Source of the DNA: Streptomyces lanatus
GTDB lineage: Bacteria; Actinomycetota; Actinomycetes; Streptomycetales; Streptomycetaceae
Direction: 5' to 3'
DNA length: 64,000 bases
Assembly (NCBI RefSeq): GCF_014655715.1
Contig: NZ_BNBM01000005.1
Span: forward strand, 478,354-542,353
Under the pieces are notes generated by a model, which saw only the letters and a program-made list of their open reading frames with translations, had not been told where the DNA came from and searched no databases. This document shows, in pieces, positions 31,543-40,195 of this stretch (position 1 is the stretch's first letter; each line of letters begins with the position of its first letter). The position numbers were made by a program, and so were the translations under genes.

Positions 31543-33158
31543 GCCCCGCGATGACCCTTGCCGCAAATGAGGCCAGCGAGCACCGGCCGCTGATCATCAC
31601 CCTGTTCGCGCTCTTCGTGGTCGCGACCCTGTTCATCACCGTCTGGGCGGGCCGCCAGACCAAGGACGCCGCCGACTTCTACGCCGGCGGCCGCTCCTTC
31701 AGCGCCTTCCAGAACGGCCTCGCCGTCTCCGGCGACTACATGTCCGCCGCGTCGTTCCTCGGTATCGCGGGCGCCATCGCCCTCTTCGGATACGACGGTT
31801 TCCTGTACTCCATCGGGTTCCTGGTCGCCTGGCTGGTCGCCCTGCTCCTGGTGGCCGAGCCGCTCAGGAACTCCGGCCGCTACACGATGGGCGACGTGCT
31901 CGCGTACCGCATGCGCCAGCGCCCCGTGCGCACCGCGGCCGGCACCTCCACGATCGTCGTGTCGATCTTCTATCTGCTCGCCCAGATGGCGGGCGCGGGC
32001 GTCCTGGTCTCCCTGCTGCTCGGCATCACCTCCGACGCGGGCAAGATCCTCATCGTCGCCCTCGTCGGCGTCCTGATGATCGTGTACGTCTCCATCGGCG
32101 GCATGAAGGGCACCACCTGGGTCCAGATGGTCAAGGCCGTCCTGCTCATCGGCGGCACGATCCTCATTACGTTCCTCGTGCTGCTGAAGTTCAACTTCAA
32201 CATCTCGGATCTGCTGGGCAAGGCCGCCGAGAACAGCGGCAAGGGCGCCGCCTTCCTGGAGCCCGGCCTCCAGTACGGCTTGAACAGCACCTCCAAGCTG
32301 GACTTCATCTCCCTCGGCATCGCCCTGGTCCTGGGCACCGCCGGCCTTCCGCACATCCTGATCCGCTTCTACACGGTGCCCAACGCCAAGGCCGCCCGTA
32401 AGTCCGTGAACTGGGCCATCGGCATCATCGGCGGCTTCTACCTGATGACCATCGCCCTCGGCTTCGGCGCGGCGGCGCTCATCTCCCAGGACGAGATCAT
32501 CGCGTCCAACCCGTCAGGCAATACGGCGGCACCCCTGCTCGCCCTGCACATCGGCGGCGTCGATTCGGCGTGGGGCGCGATCCTGCTCGCCACCATCTCG
32601 GCGGTGGCCTTCGCGACGATCCTCGCGGTCGTCGCCGGTCTGACCCTGGCCTCGTCCTCGTCGTTCGCCCACGACATCTACGCGAACGTCATCAAGAAGG
32701 GGCAGGCCACCGAGAAGGAGGAGATCCGGGCGGCCCGCCTCGCCACCATCGGCATCGGCGCCGTCTCCATCCTCCTCGGCGCCCTCGCCCGCGACCTGAA
32801 CGTCGCCGGCCTGGTCGCCCTGGCCTTCGCGGTCGCGGCCTCGGCCAACCTGCCGACGATCCTCTACAGCCTGTTCTGGAAGAAGTTCACCACCCAGGGC
32901 GCGCTGTGGTCGATCTACGGCGGTCTGATCGTCGCCGTCGGCCTGGTGCTGTTCTCGCCGGTCGTCTCCGGCGACCCGAAGGCGATGTTCCCGGACGTCG
33001 ACTTCGCCTGGTTCCCGCTGAAGAACCCGGGCATCATCTCCATCCCGTTCGGCTTCTTCATGGGCTGGCTCGGCACGGTCCTGTCCAAGGAGGAGCCCGA
33101 CGCCGGCAAGTACGCGGAGCTGGAGGTCCGGTCCCTGACCGGCACCGGCGCCCACTAG
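31539..33158 (+). CDS. actP: Cation/acetate symporter ActP (SSS family)
   Basis: 539 residues, about 13 helices. Marks: KDAADFYAGGRSFSAFQNGL, AVSGDYMSAASFLGIAGAIA, GRYTMGDVLAYRMRQRPVRT, and TLASSSSFAHDIYANVIKKG. This block set is typical of ActP/YjcG acetate permeases, which import acetate and similar short acids with Na+ or H+. Overlaps the DUF485 gene by ATGA; a strong terminator follows. The upstream Crp-like site suggests carbon-source control. Confidence 0.92.
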   Translation: MSPAMTLAANEASEHRPLIITLFALFVVATLFITVWAGRQTKDAADFYAGGRSFSAFQNGLAVSGDYMSAASFLGIAGAIALFGYDGFLYSIGFLVAWLVALLLVAEPLRNSGRYTMGDVLAYRMRQRPVRTAAGTSTIVVSIFYLLAQMAGAGVLVSLLLGITSDAGKILIVALVGVLMIVYVSIGGMKGTTWVQMVKAVLLIGGTILITFLVLLKFNFNISDLLGKAAENSGKGAAFLEPGLQYGLNSTSKLDFISLGIALVLGTAGLPHILIRFYTVPNAKAARKSVNWAIGIIGGFYLMTIALGFGAAALISQDEIIASNPSGNTAAPLLALHIGGVDSAWGAILLATISAVAFATILAVVAGLTLASSSSFAHDIYANVIKKGQATEKEEIRAARLATIGIGAVSILLGALARDLNVAGLVALAFAVAASANLPTILYSLFWKKFTTQGALWSIYGGLIVAVGLVLFSPVVSGDPKAMFPDVDFAWFPLKNPGIISIPFGFFMGWLGTVLSKEEPDAGKYAELEVRSLTGTGAH

Positions 33159-33173
33159 GCAGGCATCCCGAGC

Positions 33174-33203
33174 GGCCGCGTCGTAGATCCCTACGACGCG
33201 GCC
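33174..33203 (+). terminator. Terminator hairpin after actP
   Basis: Perfect 13-bp stem GGCCGCGTCGTAG (33174-33186) and CTACGACGCGGCC (33191-33203) with a 4-nt ATCC loop, 16 bp after the actP stop. Confidence 0.8.
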
Positions 33204-33306
33204 GTGTCGTACGTCGTGGGATCGGGCCGGTGTCGCTGTCAGTGCGGTCACGTAGGCTCACAGGTGACGGAAGTTGAATCCGGCTGTGACGAGGGAGGGG
33301 GCCCAC

Positions 33307-34296
33307 GTGCTCATCGACACCTACGGCCGAGTGGCCACCGACCTGAGGGTTTCGCTGACCGACCGCTGCAATCTGCGGTGTACGTACTGCATGCCCGAGG
33401 AGGGCCTGCAGTGGCTGGCCAAGCCCGACCTGCTCACGGACGACGAGATCGTCCGTCTGATCGACATCGCCGTGACCTCCCTAGGTATCGAGGAGGTCCG
33501 CTTCACCGGCGGCGAGCCCCTGCTGCGCCCAGGCCTGGTCGGCATAGTCGAGCGCGTGGCGGCCCTGGCCCCCCGCCCCCAGATGTCCCTGACGACCAAC
33601 GGCATCGGCCTCAGGCGCACCGCGTCCGCCCTCAAGGCGGCGGGCCTGGACCGGGTCAATGTCTCCCTGGACACCCTCCGCCCCGAGGTCTTCAAAACTC
33701 TCACCCGCCGCGACCGCCACAAGGACGTCATCGAGGGCCTCGATGCCGCCCGCGACGCCGGCCTGACTCCGGTCAAGGTCAACTCGGTCCTGATGCCGGG
33801 CCTGAACGGCGACGAGGCTCCCGACCTGCTGGCCTGGGCGGTCGAGCACGACTACGAACTGCGCTTCATCGAGCAGATGCCCCTGGACGCCCAGCACGGC
33901 TGGAAGCGCGACGGCATGATCACCGCCGGTGACATCCTGACCTCCCTGCGCACCCGCTTCGAGCTGACCCCCGAGGGCGAGGAGAAGCGCGGCTCGGCCC
34001 CGGCGGAGCGCTGGCTGGTGGACGGCGGCCCGCATGTGGTCGGCGTGATCGCCTCGGTCACCCGTCCGTTCTGTGCGGCCTGCGACCGCACCCGCCTCAC
34101 GGCCGACGGCCAGGTCCGCACCTGCCTGTTCGCCCGCGAGGAGACCGACCTCCGCGCAGCCCTGCGCTCCGGCGCCCCCGACGAGGAGATCGCCCGCATC
34201 TGGCGGCTGGCGATGTGGGGCAAGAAGGCGGGCGCGGGCCTCGACGACCCGTCGTTCGTCCAGCCCGACAGGCCCATGTCAGCCATCGGTGGCTGA
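33307..34296 (+). CDS. moaA: GTP 3',8-cyclase MoaA (molybdenum cofactor synthesis)
   Basis: 329 residues, radical-SAM enzyme for the first step of molybdopterin synthesis. N-terminal cluster motif CNLRCTYCMPEEG, GTP/SAM stretch FTGGEPLLRPG and TNGIGL, the C-terminal second cluster CAACDRTRL...C, and the conserved terminal Gly-Gly that must reach the active site. GTG 33307 follows GAGGGAGGGGG; the in-frame GTG at 33286 has no ribosome site. No other moa genes are in the window. The 3' end overlaps the convergent small gene by 18 bp. Confidence 0.95.
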   Translation: MLIDTYGRVATDLRVSLTDRCNLRCTYCMPEEGLQWLAKPDLLTDDEIVRLIDIAVTSLGIEEVRFTGGEPLLRPGLVGIVERVAALAPRPQMSLTTNGIGLRRTASALKAAGLDRVNVSLDTLRPEVFKTLTRRDRHKDVIEGLDAARDAGLTPVKVNSVLMPGLNGDEAPDLLAWAVEHDYELRFIEQMPLDAQHGWKRDGMITAGDILTSLRTRFELTPEGEEKRGSAPAERWLVDGGPHVVGVIASVTRPFCAACDRTRLTADGQVRTCLFAREETDLRAALRSGAPDEEIARIWRLAMWGKKAGAGLDDPSFVQPDRPMSAIGG

Positions 34297-34503
34297 AGGG
34301 GCCTCTTCCCACTCCGCCAGCAGGACGACGTCCTTCAAAAAGCCCCGCACCCCGAGAAACTGCGACAGATGCTCGCGATGCTCTTCACAGGCGAGCCATG
34401 TCTTTCGCCGCTCCGGCGTATGAATCTTCGGGTTGTTCCACGCCAGCACCCAGATGGCATCGGCTCGGCAACCCTTGGCGGAACAGATAGGCGTGTCACT
34501 CAC
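34279..34503 (-). CDS. Conserved small actinobacterial protein
   Basis: 74 residues: PICSAKGCRADAIWVLAWNN, then RRKTWLACEEHREHLSQFLG and an Asp/Glu-containing end. The Cys-x4-Cys...Cys-x2-His arrangement suggests a small metal-binding fold. Homologues are common in actinobacteria as hypotheticals. It overlaps the 3' end of moaA by 18 bp on the opposite strand and is separated from DUF3099 upstream by a terminator. Confidence 0.7.
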   Translation of the reverse strand: MSDTPICSAKGCRADAIWVLAWNNPKIHTPERRKTWLACEEHREHLSQFLGVRGFLKDVVLLAEWEEAPSATDG

Positions 34504-34526
34504 AGATACGTCTCACAAGTCGCGGA

Positions 34527-34572
34527 CAAAAAGGCGACGCCGAGCAGCCACGGGGGGAGCTGCCCGGCGTCG
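34527..34572 (-). terminator. Rho-independent-type terminator after DUF3099 gene
   Basis: Arms GCGACGCCGAGCAGC (34534-34548 region) and GCTGCCCGGCGTCG (34559-34572) form a mostly paired stem. On the minus strand the hairpin is followed by TTTTTG (rc of 34527-34532), a U-tract unusual for this GC-rich genome. Separates the DUF3099 transcript from the small gene at 34503. Confidence 0.7.
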
Positions 34573-34716
34573 GTCCGTCGCTCCGACGGGGGATGCGGAG
34601 CGCCTACGAAGTATGTCACGGGTAACCCGTCGCCCGGCACCGGAACAACACTATTGATCTGAGCTTTTCCTGAGCTTGGCGGAGAGTCGCCTTCCGGAAG
34701 GAAGCGGTCCGCGGAA

Positions 34717-35118
34717 TCACACCCCGTCACGCGGTTTGTTTTGTGCGCCGGGCTCCGAATCGCCCGACACATCTTCCGGGACGGATTCCGCGAAACCGTC
34801 ATTCGTCCGCGGCGGCGCGATCATCGGCCGTACATGCGCGGTGACGAACGTCGACGGCAGACCCGGCGCGTTTTCCCGCCCCGCGTTGGCGATCACGACC
34901 GCGATGTACGGCAGGATCGCGCCGAGCACCAACGCCACGATCGCCACGTGCCGTTCGACGTTCCACAGCGTGGCCGCGAGGATCACCGACAGCGTGCGGA
35001 TCGACATCGAGATGATGTACCGGCGCTGCCGGCCGCGCACATCGTCCTGGAGACCCGCGCGGGCTCCGGTGATCCGGAACACCTCGGTGTTGCCGCTCGC
35101 GTGCAGCTTCCGCATCAC
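34717..35118 (-). CDS. DUF3099 family membrane protein
   Basis: 133 residues. N-terminal FRITGARAGLQDDVRGRQRR is the conserved cytoplasmic part, followed by two helices (RYIISMSIRTLSVILAATLW and HVAIVALVLGAILPYIAVVI) and a disordered acidic tail. The family is actinobacterial and of unknown function. Start is GTG 35118 or ATG 35115, one codon apart. A U-tract terminator follows. Confidence 0.82.
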   Translation of the reverse strand: MMRKLHASGNTEVFRITGARAGLQDDVRGRQRRYIISMSIRTLSVILAATLWNVERHVAIVALVLGAILPYIAVVIANAGRENAPGLPSTFVTAHVRPMIAPPRTNDGFAESVPEDVSGDSEPGAQNKPRDGV

Positions 35119-35327
35119 ATTCCACCATCCGCCCGCATCGGACTCGCCCCCGGTCCGTCTCGTCTCCCACGTTACGCCCCGTCTGCGCCGTCTACGAGAC
35201 CGGGGCCCCTGTCACCTGGGGGAACGCGGTGGGCCGTAACGCGTACGGCCGTACCCCGCATGCGGCGTACGAGGGGCGCGCCAAGACTGGGCGTACTGCT
35301 CACCCCGAGCCGTACGAGGAGGCAGCC

Positions 35328-35606
35328 ATGGGCTGGTTGTGGGCGATCATCGTGGGATTCGTGCTGGGCCTGCTCGCAAAGCTGCTCATCCCGGGCAAAC
35401 AGCACAGCCCTCTCTGGCTGACCACCATCTTCGGCATGCTGGGCGCCATCGTCGGCAACTCCATCGCCCGAGCATTCGGCGTCGAGTCCACCCGCGGCAT
35501 CGACTGGAGCCGGCACATCTTCCAGATCGTGGCGGCGGTGATCATCGTGTACGTGGGGGACATGCTGTACATGGCGACGCTGGGGAAGAGGAAGCAACAG
35601 ACCTGA
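35328..35606 (+). CDS. GlsB/YeaQ/YmgE family stress membrane protein
   Basis: 92 residues, three hydrophobic stretches: MGWLWAIIVGFVLGLLAKLL, LTTIFGMLGAIVGNSIARAF and IFQIVAAVIIVYVGDMLYMA. The IVGFVLGLLAKLLIPG start is typical of transglycosylase-associated (GlsB/YeaQ) small proteins. ATG 35328 has GAGGAGG upstream; the earlier in-frame region is not coding-like. A repeat copy begins directly after the stop. Confidence 0.85.
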   Translation: MGWLWAIIVGFVLGLLAKLLIPGKQHSPLWLTTIFGMLGAIVGNSIARAFGVESTRGIDWSRHIFQIVAAVIIVYVGDMLYMATLGKRKQQT

Positions 35607-35607
35607 G

Positions 35608-35624
35608 GCGCCCCGAAGGGGCGC
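35608..35624. terminator. Hairpin at head of repeat copy B
   Basis: GCGCCCC-GAA-GGGGCGC, a 7-bp stem with a 3-nt loop, two bases after the GlsB-family stop. Stands in the same place as the hairpin before repeat copy A. Confidence 0.6.
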
Positions 35625-35720
35625 GGGGCTGTGTCAATTTGCGGCTCCGCCGCATGGGCGCGATCAACCACGACGAAGCCGCAGCCCGCAGATCACCGCA
35701 CCCCTGCGGCGAACCCGCTA
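35618..35720. repeat. Dispersed intergenic repeat, copy B
   Basis: GGGGCGCGGGGCTGTGTC, the hairpin GCGGC-TCC-GCCGC (35641-35653), a GGGCGCGATCAACCACGA core and CTGCGGCGAACCCGCTA at the end. The last CTA is the tyrS stop codon (minus strand). Matches copy A (22438-22540) along its length, with a few small gaps in the middle. Confidence 0.7.
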
Positions 35721-36986
35721 GACGCCCGTAACCTCTACGGCCGCCAGGTTCTTCTTCCCTCGCCGCAGCACCAGCCACCGCCCATGCAGAAGGTCCTCCT
35801 TCGCAGGCACGGCATCCTCCCCGGCGACCTTGACGTTGTTCACGTATGCCCCGCCCTCCTTCACGGTCCGCCGCGCAGCCGACTTGCTGGCCACCAGCCC
35901 GACCTCGGCGAAAAGATCAACCACCGCGCCAAGCTCGGCAACCCGAACATGCGGCACCTCGGACAGCGCCGCAGCCAACGTCGCCGCATCCAGCTCGGCC
36001 AACTCACCCTGACCGAAGAGGGCGCGAGACGCGGCAATGACTGCGGCCGTCTGCTCGGCGCCATGCACCAGCGTCGTCAGCTCCTCGGCGAGAGCCCGCT
36101 GCGCGGCCCGCGCCTGCGGACGCTCCTCCGTCTGCTTCTCCAGCCCCTCCAGCTCCGCACGGGACTTGAAGGACAGGATGCGCATGTACGTAGAGACGTC
36201 CCGGTCGTCCGCGTTCAGCCAGAACTGGTAGAACGCGTACGGCGTCGTCATCTCCGGGTCGAGCCAGATGGCGCCGCCCTCGGTCTTGCCGAACTTGGTG
36301 CCGTCCGCCTTGGTCATCAGCGGCGTCGCCAGCGCGTGCACCGCCGCGTGCGGCTCCAGCCGGTGGATCAGGTCCAGACCGGCCGTGAGGTTGCCCCACT
36401 GGTCGCTGCCGCCCTGCTGGAGCGTGCAGCCATGCCGCCGGTACAGCTCCAGGAAGTCCATGCCCTGGAGCAGCTGGTAGCTGAACTCGGTGTAGCTGAT
36501 GCCCTCTTCGGACTGGAGCCGGCGGGCCACGGAGTCCTTGGTGAGCATCTTGTTGACGCGGAAGTGCTTGCCGATGTCCCGCAGGAACTCGATGGCCGAC
36601 AGACCGGCCGTCCAGTCCAGGTTGTTCACCATCACCGCGGCGTTGTCGCCCTCGAAGGAGAGGAAGGGCTCGATCTGCCCGCGCAGCCGGGTCACCCAGT
36701 TCGCGACCGTCTCCGGGTCGTTCAGCGTGCGCTCGGCCGTGGGGCGCGGGTCGCCGATCTGGCCCGTGGCGCCGCCGACCAGCGCCAGCGGGCGCAGGCC
36801 CGCCTGCTGGAGGCGGCGCATGGTGAGGACCTGGACCAGGTGGCCGACGTGCAGGCTGGCCGCGGTCGGGTCGAAACCGCAATAGAACGTGACGGGACCG
36901 TCCGCGAGCGCCTTGCGCAATGCGTCCTCGTCAGTGGACAGGGCGATCACGCCACGCCACTTCAGCTCGTCGACGATGTCCGTCAC
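35718..36986 (-). CDS. tyrS: Tyrosyl-tRNA synthetase
   Basis: 422 residues, class I synthetase that charges tRNA-Tyr. The HIGH-type motif reads HVGH in FDPTAASLHVGHLVQVL, and the KMSKS loop is represented by TKADGTKFGKTEGGA, the form usual in this TyrRS group. The C-terminal S4-like RNA-binding domain has LFAEVGLVASKSAARRTVKE and GGAYVNNVKVAGEDA. Start ATG 36986. No T-box leader is visible in the 55 bp upstream. Confidence 0.96.
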   Translation of the reverse strand: MTDIVDELKWRGVIALSTDEDALRKALADGPVTFYCGFDPTAASLHVGHLVQVLTMRRLQQAGLRPLALVGGATGQIGDPRPTAERTLNDPETVANWVTRLRGQIEPFLSFEGDNAAVMVNNLDWTAGLSAIEFLRDIGKHFRVNKMLTKDSVARRLQSEEGISYTEFSYQLLQGMDFLELYRRHGCTLQQGGSDQWGNLTAGLDLIHRLEPHAAVHALATPLMTKADGTKFGKTEGGAIWLDPEMTTPYAFYQFWLNADDRDVSTYMRILSFKSRAELEGLEKQTEERPQARAAQRALAEELTTLVHGAEQTAAVIAASRALFGQGELAELDAATLAAALSEVPHVRVAELGAVVDLFAEVGLVASKSAARRTVKEGGAYVNNVKVAGEDAVPAKEDLLHGRWLVLRRGKKNLAAVEVTGV

Positions 36987-37041
36987 GGTTCTCGTGTCTC
37001 CTTGATGATCTCGGGCAGTCGGGTGACAGCCGACTACGAGG

Positions 37042-38436
37042 TTATACGCCCTGACTGACAGAGCTCATGTTGAAATCGGGGACGCGCAGCGCCGGCATGG
37101 CCGCCCTGGTGAACCAGTCGCTCCACTCCCTGGGCAGCGTCTTCTCGGTGCGACCCGCCTCCGTGGCCCGCCCGATCAGGTCCACCGGCGACTCGTTGAA
37201 CCGGAAGTTGTTGACCTCGCCGGTCACCTCGCCGTTCTCGACGAGGTAGACACCGTCCCGGGTCAGGCCGGTGAGCAGCAGCGTCGCCGGGTCGACCTCG
37301 CGGATGTACCACAGGCAGGTCAGCAGCAGCCCGCGCTCGGTGGCGGCGACCATCTCCTCGAGCGAGCGGTCCTCGCCGCCCTCCAGGATCAGATTGTCGA
37401 TGCCGGGCGCCACGGACAGCCCGGTCAGCCCCGCGCTGTGCCGGGTGGTCATCAGGTGCTTCAGCTCGCCCCGGCTCATCCACTCGGTGGCCGCGAGCGG
37501 CAGCCCGTTGTCGAACACCGACTGGTCGCCGCCGGAGGAGTGCGCGATCACGAAGGGCGCGGACTCCAGGCCCGGCTCGTTCGGGTCGCTGCGCAGCGTC
37601 AGCGGCAGCTCGCTCAGCTTCTCGCCGACGCGTGTCTTGCCGCCGGGCTTGGAGAACACGGTCCGGCCCTCGACCGCGTCCCGCCCCGACGCCGACCACA
37701 TCTGGTAGATCAGCAGGTCGGCCACGGCGGTCGGCGGCAGCACCGTCTCGTACCGTCCCGCCGGCAGCTCCAGACGCCGCTCGGCCCAGCCGAGGCGTAC
37801 GGCCAGCTCGGCGTCCAGCGCGGTCGGGTCCACGTCCTTGAAGTCCCGTGTGGAGCGCCCTGCCCACGCCGAGCGCGTACGGTCCGGCGACTTGGCGTTC
37901 ACCTCCAGCGTCCCGTTGGGCTGGTCGTGCCGCAGCCGCAGCCCCGTCGACGTACCCACGTACGTCGACACCAGCTCATGGTTGGCGAAGCCGTACAGCT
38001 CCCGTCCGCCCGCACGCGCGCGTGCGAACGCCTCGCCGAGCGCCGGCGCGAAGTCGGCGAACACGGCGGACGACGTCTCGGCCGGGGCGTCGGTGAAGTC
38101 CTGGGACGCGGGTACGTCCGTCACCAGCGGCTGTGCGTCCTCGGCGGGCCCGGCACCGCGCGCGGCGGCCTCGGCGGCCCGCACCAGCGGCTCCAGCTCG
38201 TCCATGATCACGGCGGACCGGGACACGACGCCGGAGGCCGTGCCCTCCTTGCCGTCGACGGTCGCGACGACGGTGAGCGTGCGCCCGCGCGTGACGCCGT
38301 TCGTGGTGAGCGCGTTGCCCGCCCAGCGCAGATTGGCGGTCGACTGCTCGTCGGCGATGACGACGCACCCGTCGGCCCGGGACAGCTCCAGGGCCCGCTC
38401 GACGATCTCGTGCGGCTTGTTGGTGCGCGGGCTCAT
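37042..38436 (-). CDS. tldE: TldE/PmbA family metalloprotease-like protein
   Basis: 464 residues, PmbA/TldD superfamily, without the His-Glu-x3-His motif of its partner, as normal for TldE. Features: RSAWAGRSTRDFKDVDPTAL, GRYETVLPPTAVADLLIY, and NNFRFNESPVDLIGRATEAG near the end. In E. coli TldD and TldE form a heterodimeric protease with the active site in TldD. Start ATG 38436 overlaps the tldD stop as ATGA. Confidence 0.9.
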   Translation of the reverse strand: MSPRTNKPHEIVERALELSRADGCVVIADEQSTANLRWAGNALTTNGVTRGRTLTVVATVDGKEGTASGVVSRSAVIMDELEPLVRAAEAAARGAGPAEDAQPLVTDVPASQDFTDAPAETSSAVFADFAPALGEAFARARAGGRELYGFANHELVSTYVGTSTGLRLRHDQPNGTLEVNAKSPDRTRSAWAGRSTRDFKDVDPTALDAELAVRLGWAERRLELPAGRYETVLPPTAVADLLIYQMWSASGRDAVEGRTVFSKPGGKTRVGEKLSELPLTLRSDPNEPGLESAPFVIAHSSGGDQSVFDNGLPLAATEWMSRGELKHLMTTRHSAGLTGLSVAPGIDNLILEGGEDRSLEEMVAATERGLLLTCLWYIREVDPATLLLTGLTRDGVYLVENGEVTGEVNNFRFNESPVDLIGRATEAGRTEKTLPREWSDWFTRAAMPALRVPDFNMSSVSQGV

Positions 38437-39956
38437 CGACCGGCCTCCTGGGTGGTGTTCAGAATGTTGACGCCCTTGAAGAGGGCCGACGGGCAGCCGT
38501 GCGAGACGGCCGCGACCTGCCCCGGCTGGGCCTTGCCGCAGTTGAAGGCGCCGCCCAGGACATAGGTCTGCGGACCGCCCACCGCCGCCATCGAGCCCCA
38601 GAAGTCGGTGGTCGTCGCCTGGTAGGCCACGTCCCGCAGCTGACCGGTGATCCGCCCGTTCTCGATCTTGAAGAACCGCTGTCCGGTGAACTGGAAGTTG
38701 TAGCGCTGCATGTCGATCGACCAGGACCGGTCGCCGACGACATAGATCCCGCGGTCGACGCTGCCGATCAGATCCTCGGTCGACATCCCGGCCGGATCCG
38801 GCTGCAGCGAGACATTGGCCATGCGCTGCACCGGCACGTGCCCCGGGGAGTCGGCGTATGCGCACCCGTTGGACCGCTCGAACCCGGTCAGCTTCGCGAT
38901 GCGCCGGTCGAGCTGGTAGCCGACCAGGGTGCCGTCCTTCACCAGGTCCCAGGACTGGCCCGCGACGCCTTCGTCGTCGTAGCCGATGGTCGCGAGGCCG
39001 TGCTCGGCGGTTCGGTCACCGGTGACGTTCATCAGGTCCGAGCCGTACCGCAGCTTGCCGAGCTGGTCGAAGGTGGCGAAGGAGGTGCCTGCGTAGGCGG
39101 CCTCGTAGCCGAGGGCGCGGTCCAGTTCGGTGGCGTGGCCGATGGACTCGTGGACGGTCAGCCACAGGTTGGAGGGGTCCACGACGAGGTCGTACGGCCC
39201 CGCCTCGACGCTCGGCGCCCGCATCTTCTCGGCGAGCAGCTCCGGGATCCGCTCCAGCTCGCCCTCCCAGTCCCAGCCGGTTCCCGTCAGGTACTCCCAG
39301 CCGCGTCCGACCGGCGGCGCGATGGTGCGCATGGAGTCGAACTCGCCGCTCGACTCGTCCACCGACACGGCGGTCAGCTGCGGGTGCAGCCGGACCCGCT
39401 GCTGGGTCGTCACCGTCCCGGCGGTGTCGGCATAGAACTTGTTCTCATGGACGGTGAGCAGCGAGGCGTCCACATGATTGACGCCGTCCGCCGCCAGCAG
39501 CCGCGCGCTCCAGTCCGCCAGCAGCCCCGACTTCTCCTCGTCGGGCACCGTGAAGGGGTCGATCTCGTACGACGAGATCCAGGTCCGGTCCCTGTGCACG
39601 GGCTCGTCGGCGAGCTCCACCCGCTCGTCGGAACCGGCCGCCTTGATCACCTGGGCGGACAGCTTCGCCATCGCCACCGCCTGCGAGGCGACCTTGGCGG
39701 CGGCGTCCAGCGTCAGATCCACCCCGGACGCGAACCCCCAGGTCCCGCCGTGCACCACCCGCACCGCATAGCCCAGGTCGGTGGTGTCCGAGGACCCGGC
39801 GAGCCTGGCGTCCCGCAGCCGCCATGACGCGCTGCGCACCCGCTCGAACCGGAAGTCCGCGTGCTCGGCACCCAGCGCACGCGCGCGTGCCAGCGCCGCG
39901 TCGGCCAGGGCGCGTAGCGGAAGCGCCGTGAAGGCTTCATCGATCGTATGAGGCAC
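38433..39956 (-). CDS. tldD: TldD metalloprotease
   Basis: 507 residues with the metal-binding motif HESIGHATELDRA (His-Glu-x3-His form). Other marks: DLGYAVRVVHGGTWGFASGV, DRTWISSYEIDPF, GCAYADSPGHVPVQRMANVS, and GGAFNCGKAQPGQVAAVSHG. Unfolds and cuts small unstructured peptides with TldE; in other bacteria this matures ribosomal peptides. No precursor-like gene is visible next to it. GTG 39956 follows GGGAG. Confidence 0.92.
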   Translation of the reverse strand: MPHTIDEAFTALPLRALADAALARARALGAEHADFRFERVRSASWRLRDARLAGSSDTTDLGYAVRVVHGGTWGFASGVDLTLDAAAKVASQAVAMAKLSAQVIKAAGSDERVELADEPVHRDRTWISSYEIDPFTVPDEEKSGLLADWSARLLAADGVNHVDASLLTVHENKFYADTAGTVTTQQRVRLHPQLTAVSVDESSGEFDSMRTIAPPVGRGWEYLTGTGWDWEGELERIPELLAEKMRAPSVEAGPYDLVVDPSNLWLTVHESIGHATELDRALGYEAAYAGTSFATFDQLGKLRYGSDLMNVTGDRTAEHGLATIGYDDEGVAGQSWDLVKDGTLVGYQLDRRIAKLTGFERSNGCAYADSPGHVPVQRMANVSLQPDPAGMSTEDLIGSVDRGIYVVGDRSWSIDMQRYNFQFTGQRFFKIENGRITGQLRDVAYQATTTDFWGSMAAVGGPQTYVLGGAFNCGKAQPGQVAAVSHGCPSALFKGVNILNTTQEAGR

Positions 39957-40058
39957 GGAGGTCTCCCTGCTGTCGTGGCCTGTCGGCCCGATCATTTCGC
40001 GCGGGCGGGGCAGCGGACCACATGTTTCCGGCTGGAGTCGGCCTGTTTCTGTAGAGAC

Positions 40059-40088
40059 CCGACAGTGACTCCCGTTAGCCACTGTCGG
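40059..40088. promoter_or_regulatory. Inverted repeat upstream of fabG
   Basis: Arms CCGACAGTG (40059-40067) and CACTGTCGG (40080-40088) around a 12-nt spacer, 108 bp before the fabG start and about 103 bp upstream of the divergent tldD. Could be an operator or a hairpin; nothing else explains the 240-bp gap. Confidence 0.45.
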
Positions 40089-40195
40089 TGCCCGAATGTC
40101 CCCCGCCGCGACCGGCCCGATAGGTTTTCGGAGAAGCCGCCTGTCATCACGCTGTTCGGGCGGGTGTGTCAGACCCCTATCGAAAGGGTGATCCG

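Noticed and set aside
36987..37041. T-box leader before tyrS
   Set aside because: Only 55 bp separate it from the preceding gene, and no T-box sequence or specifier stem is visible.
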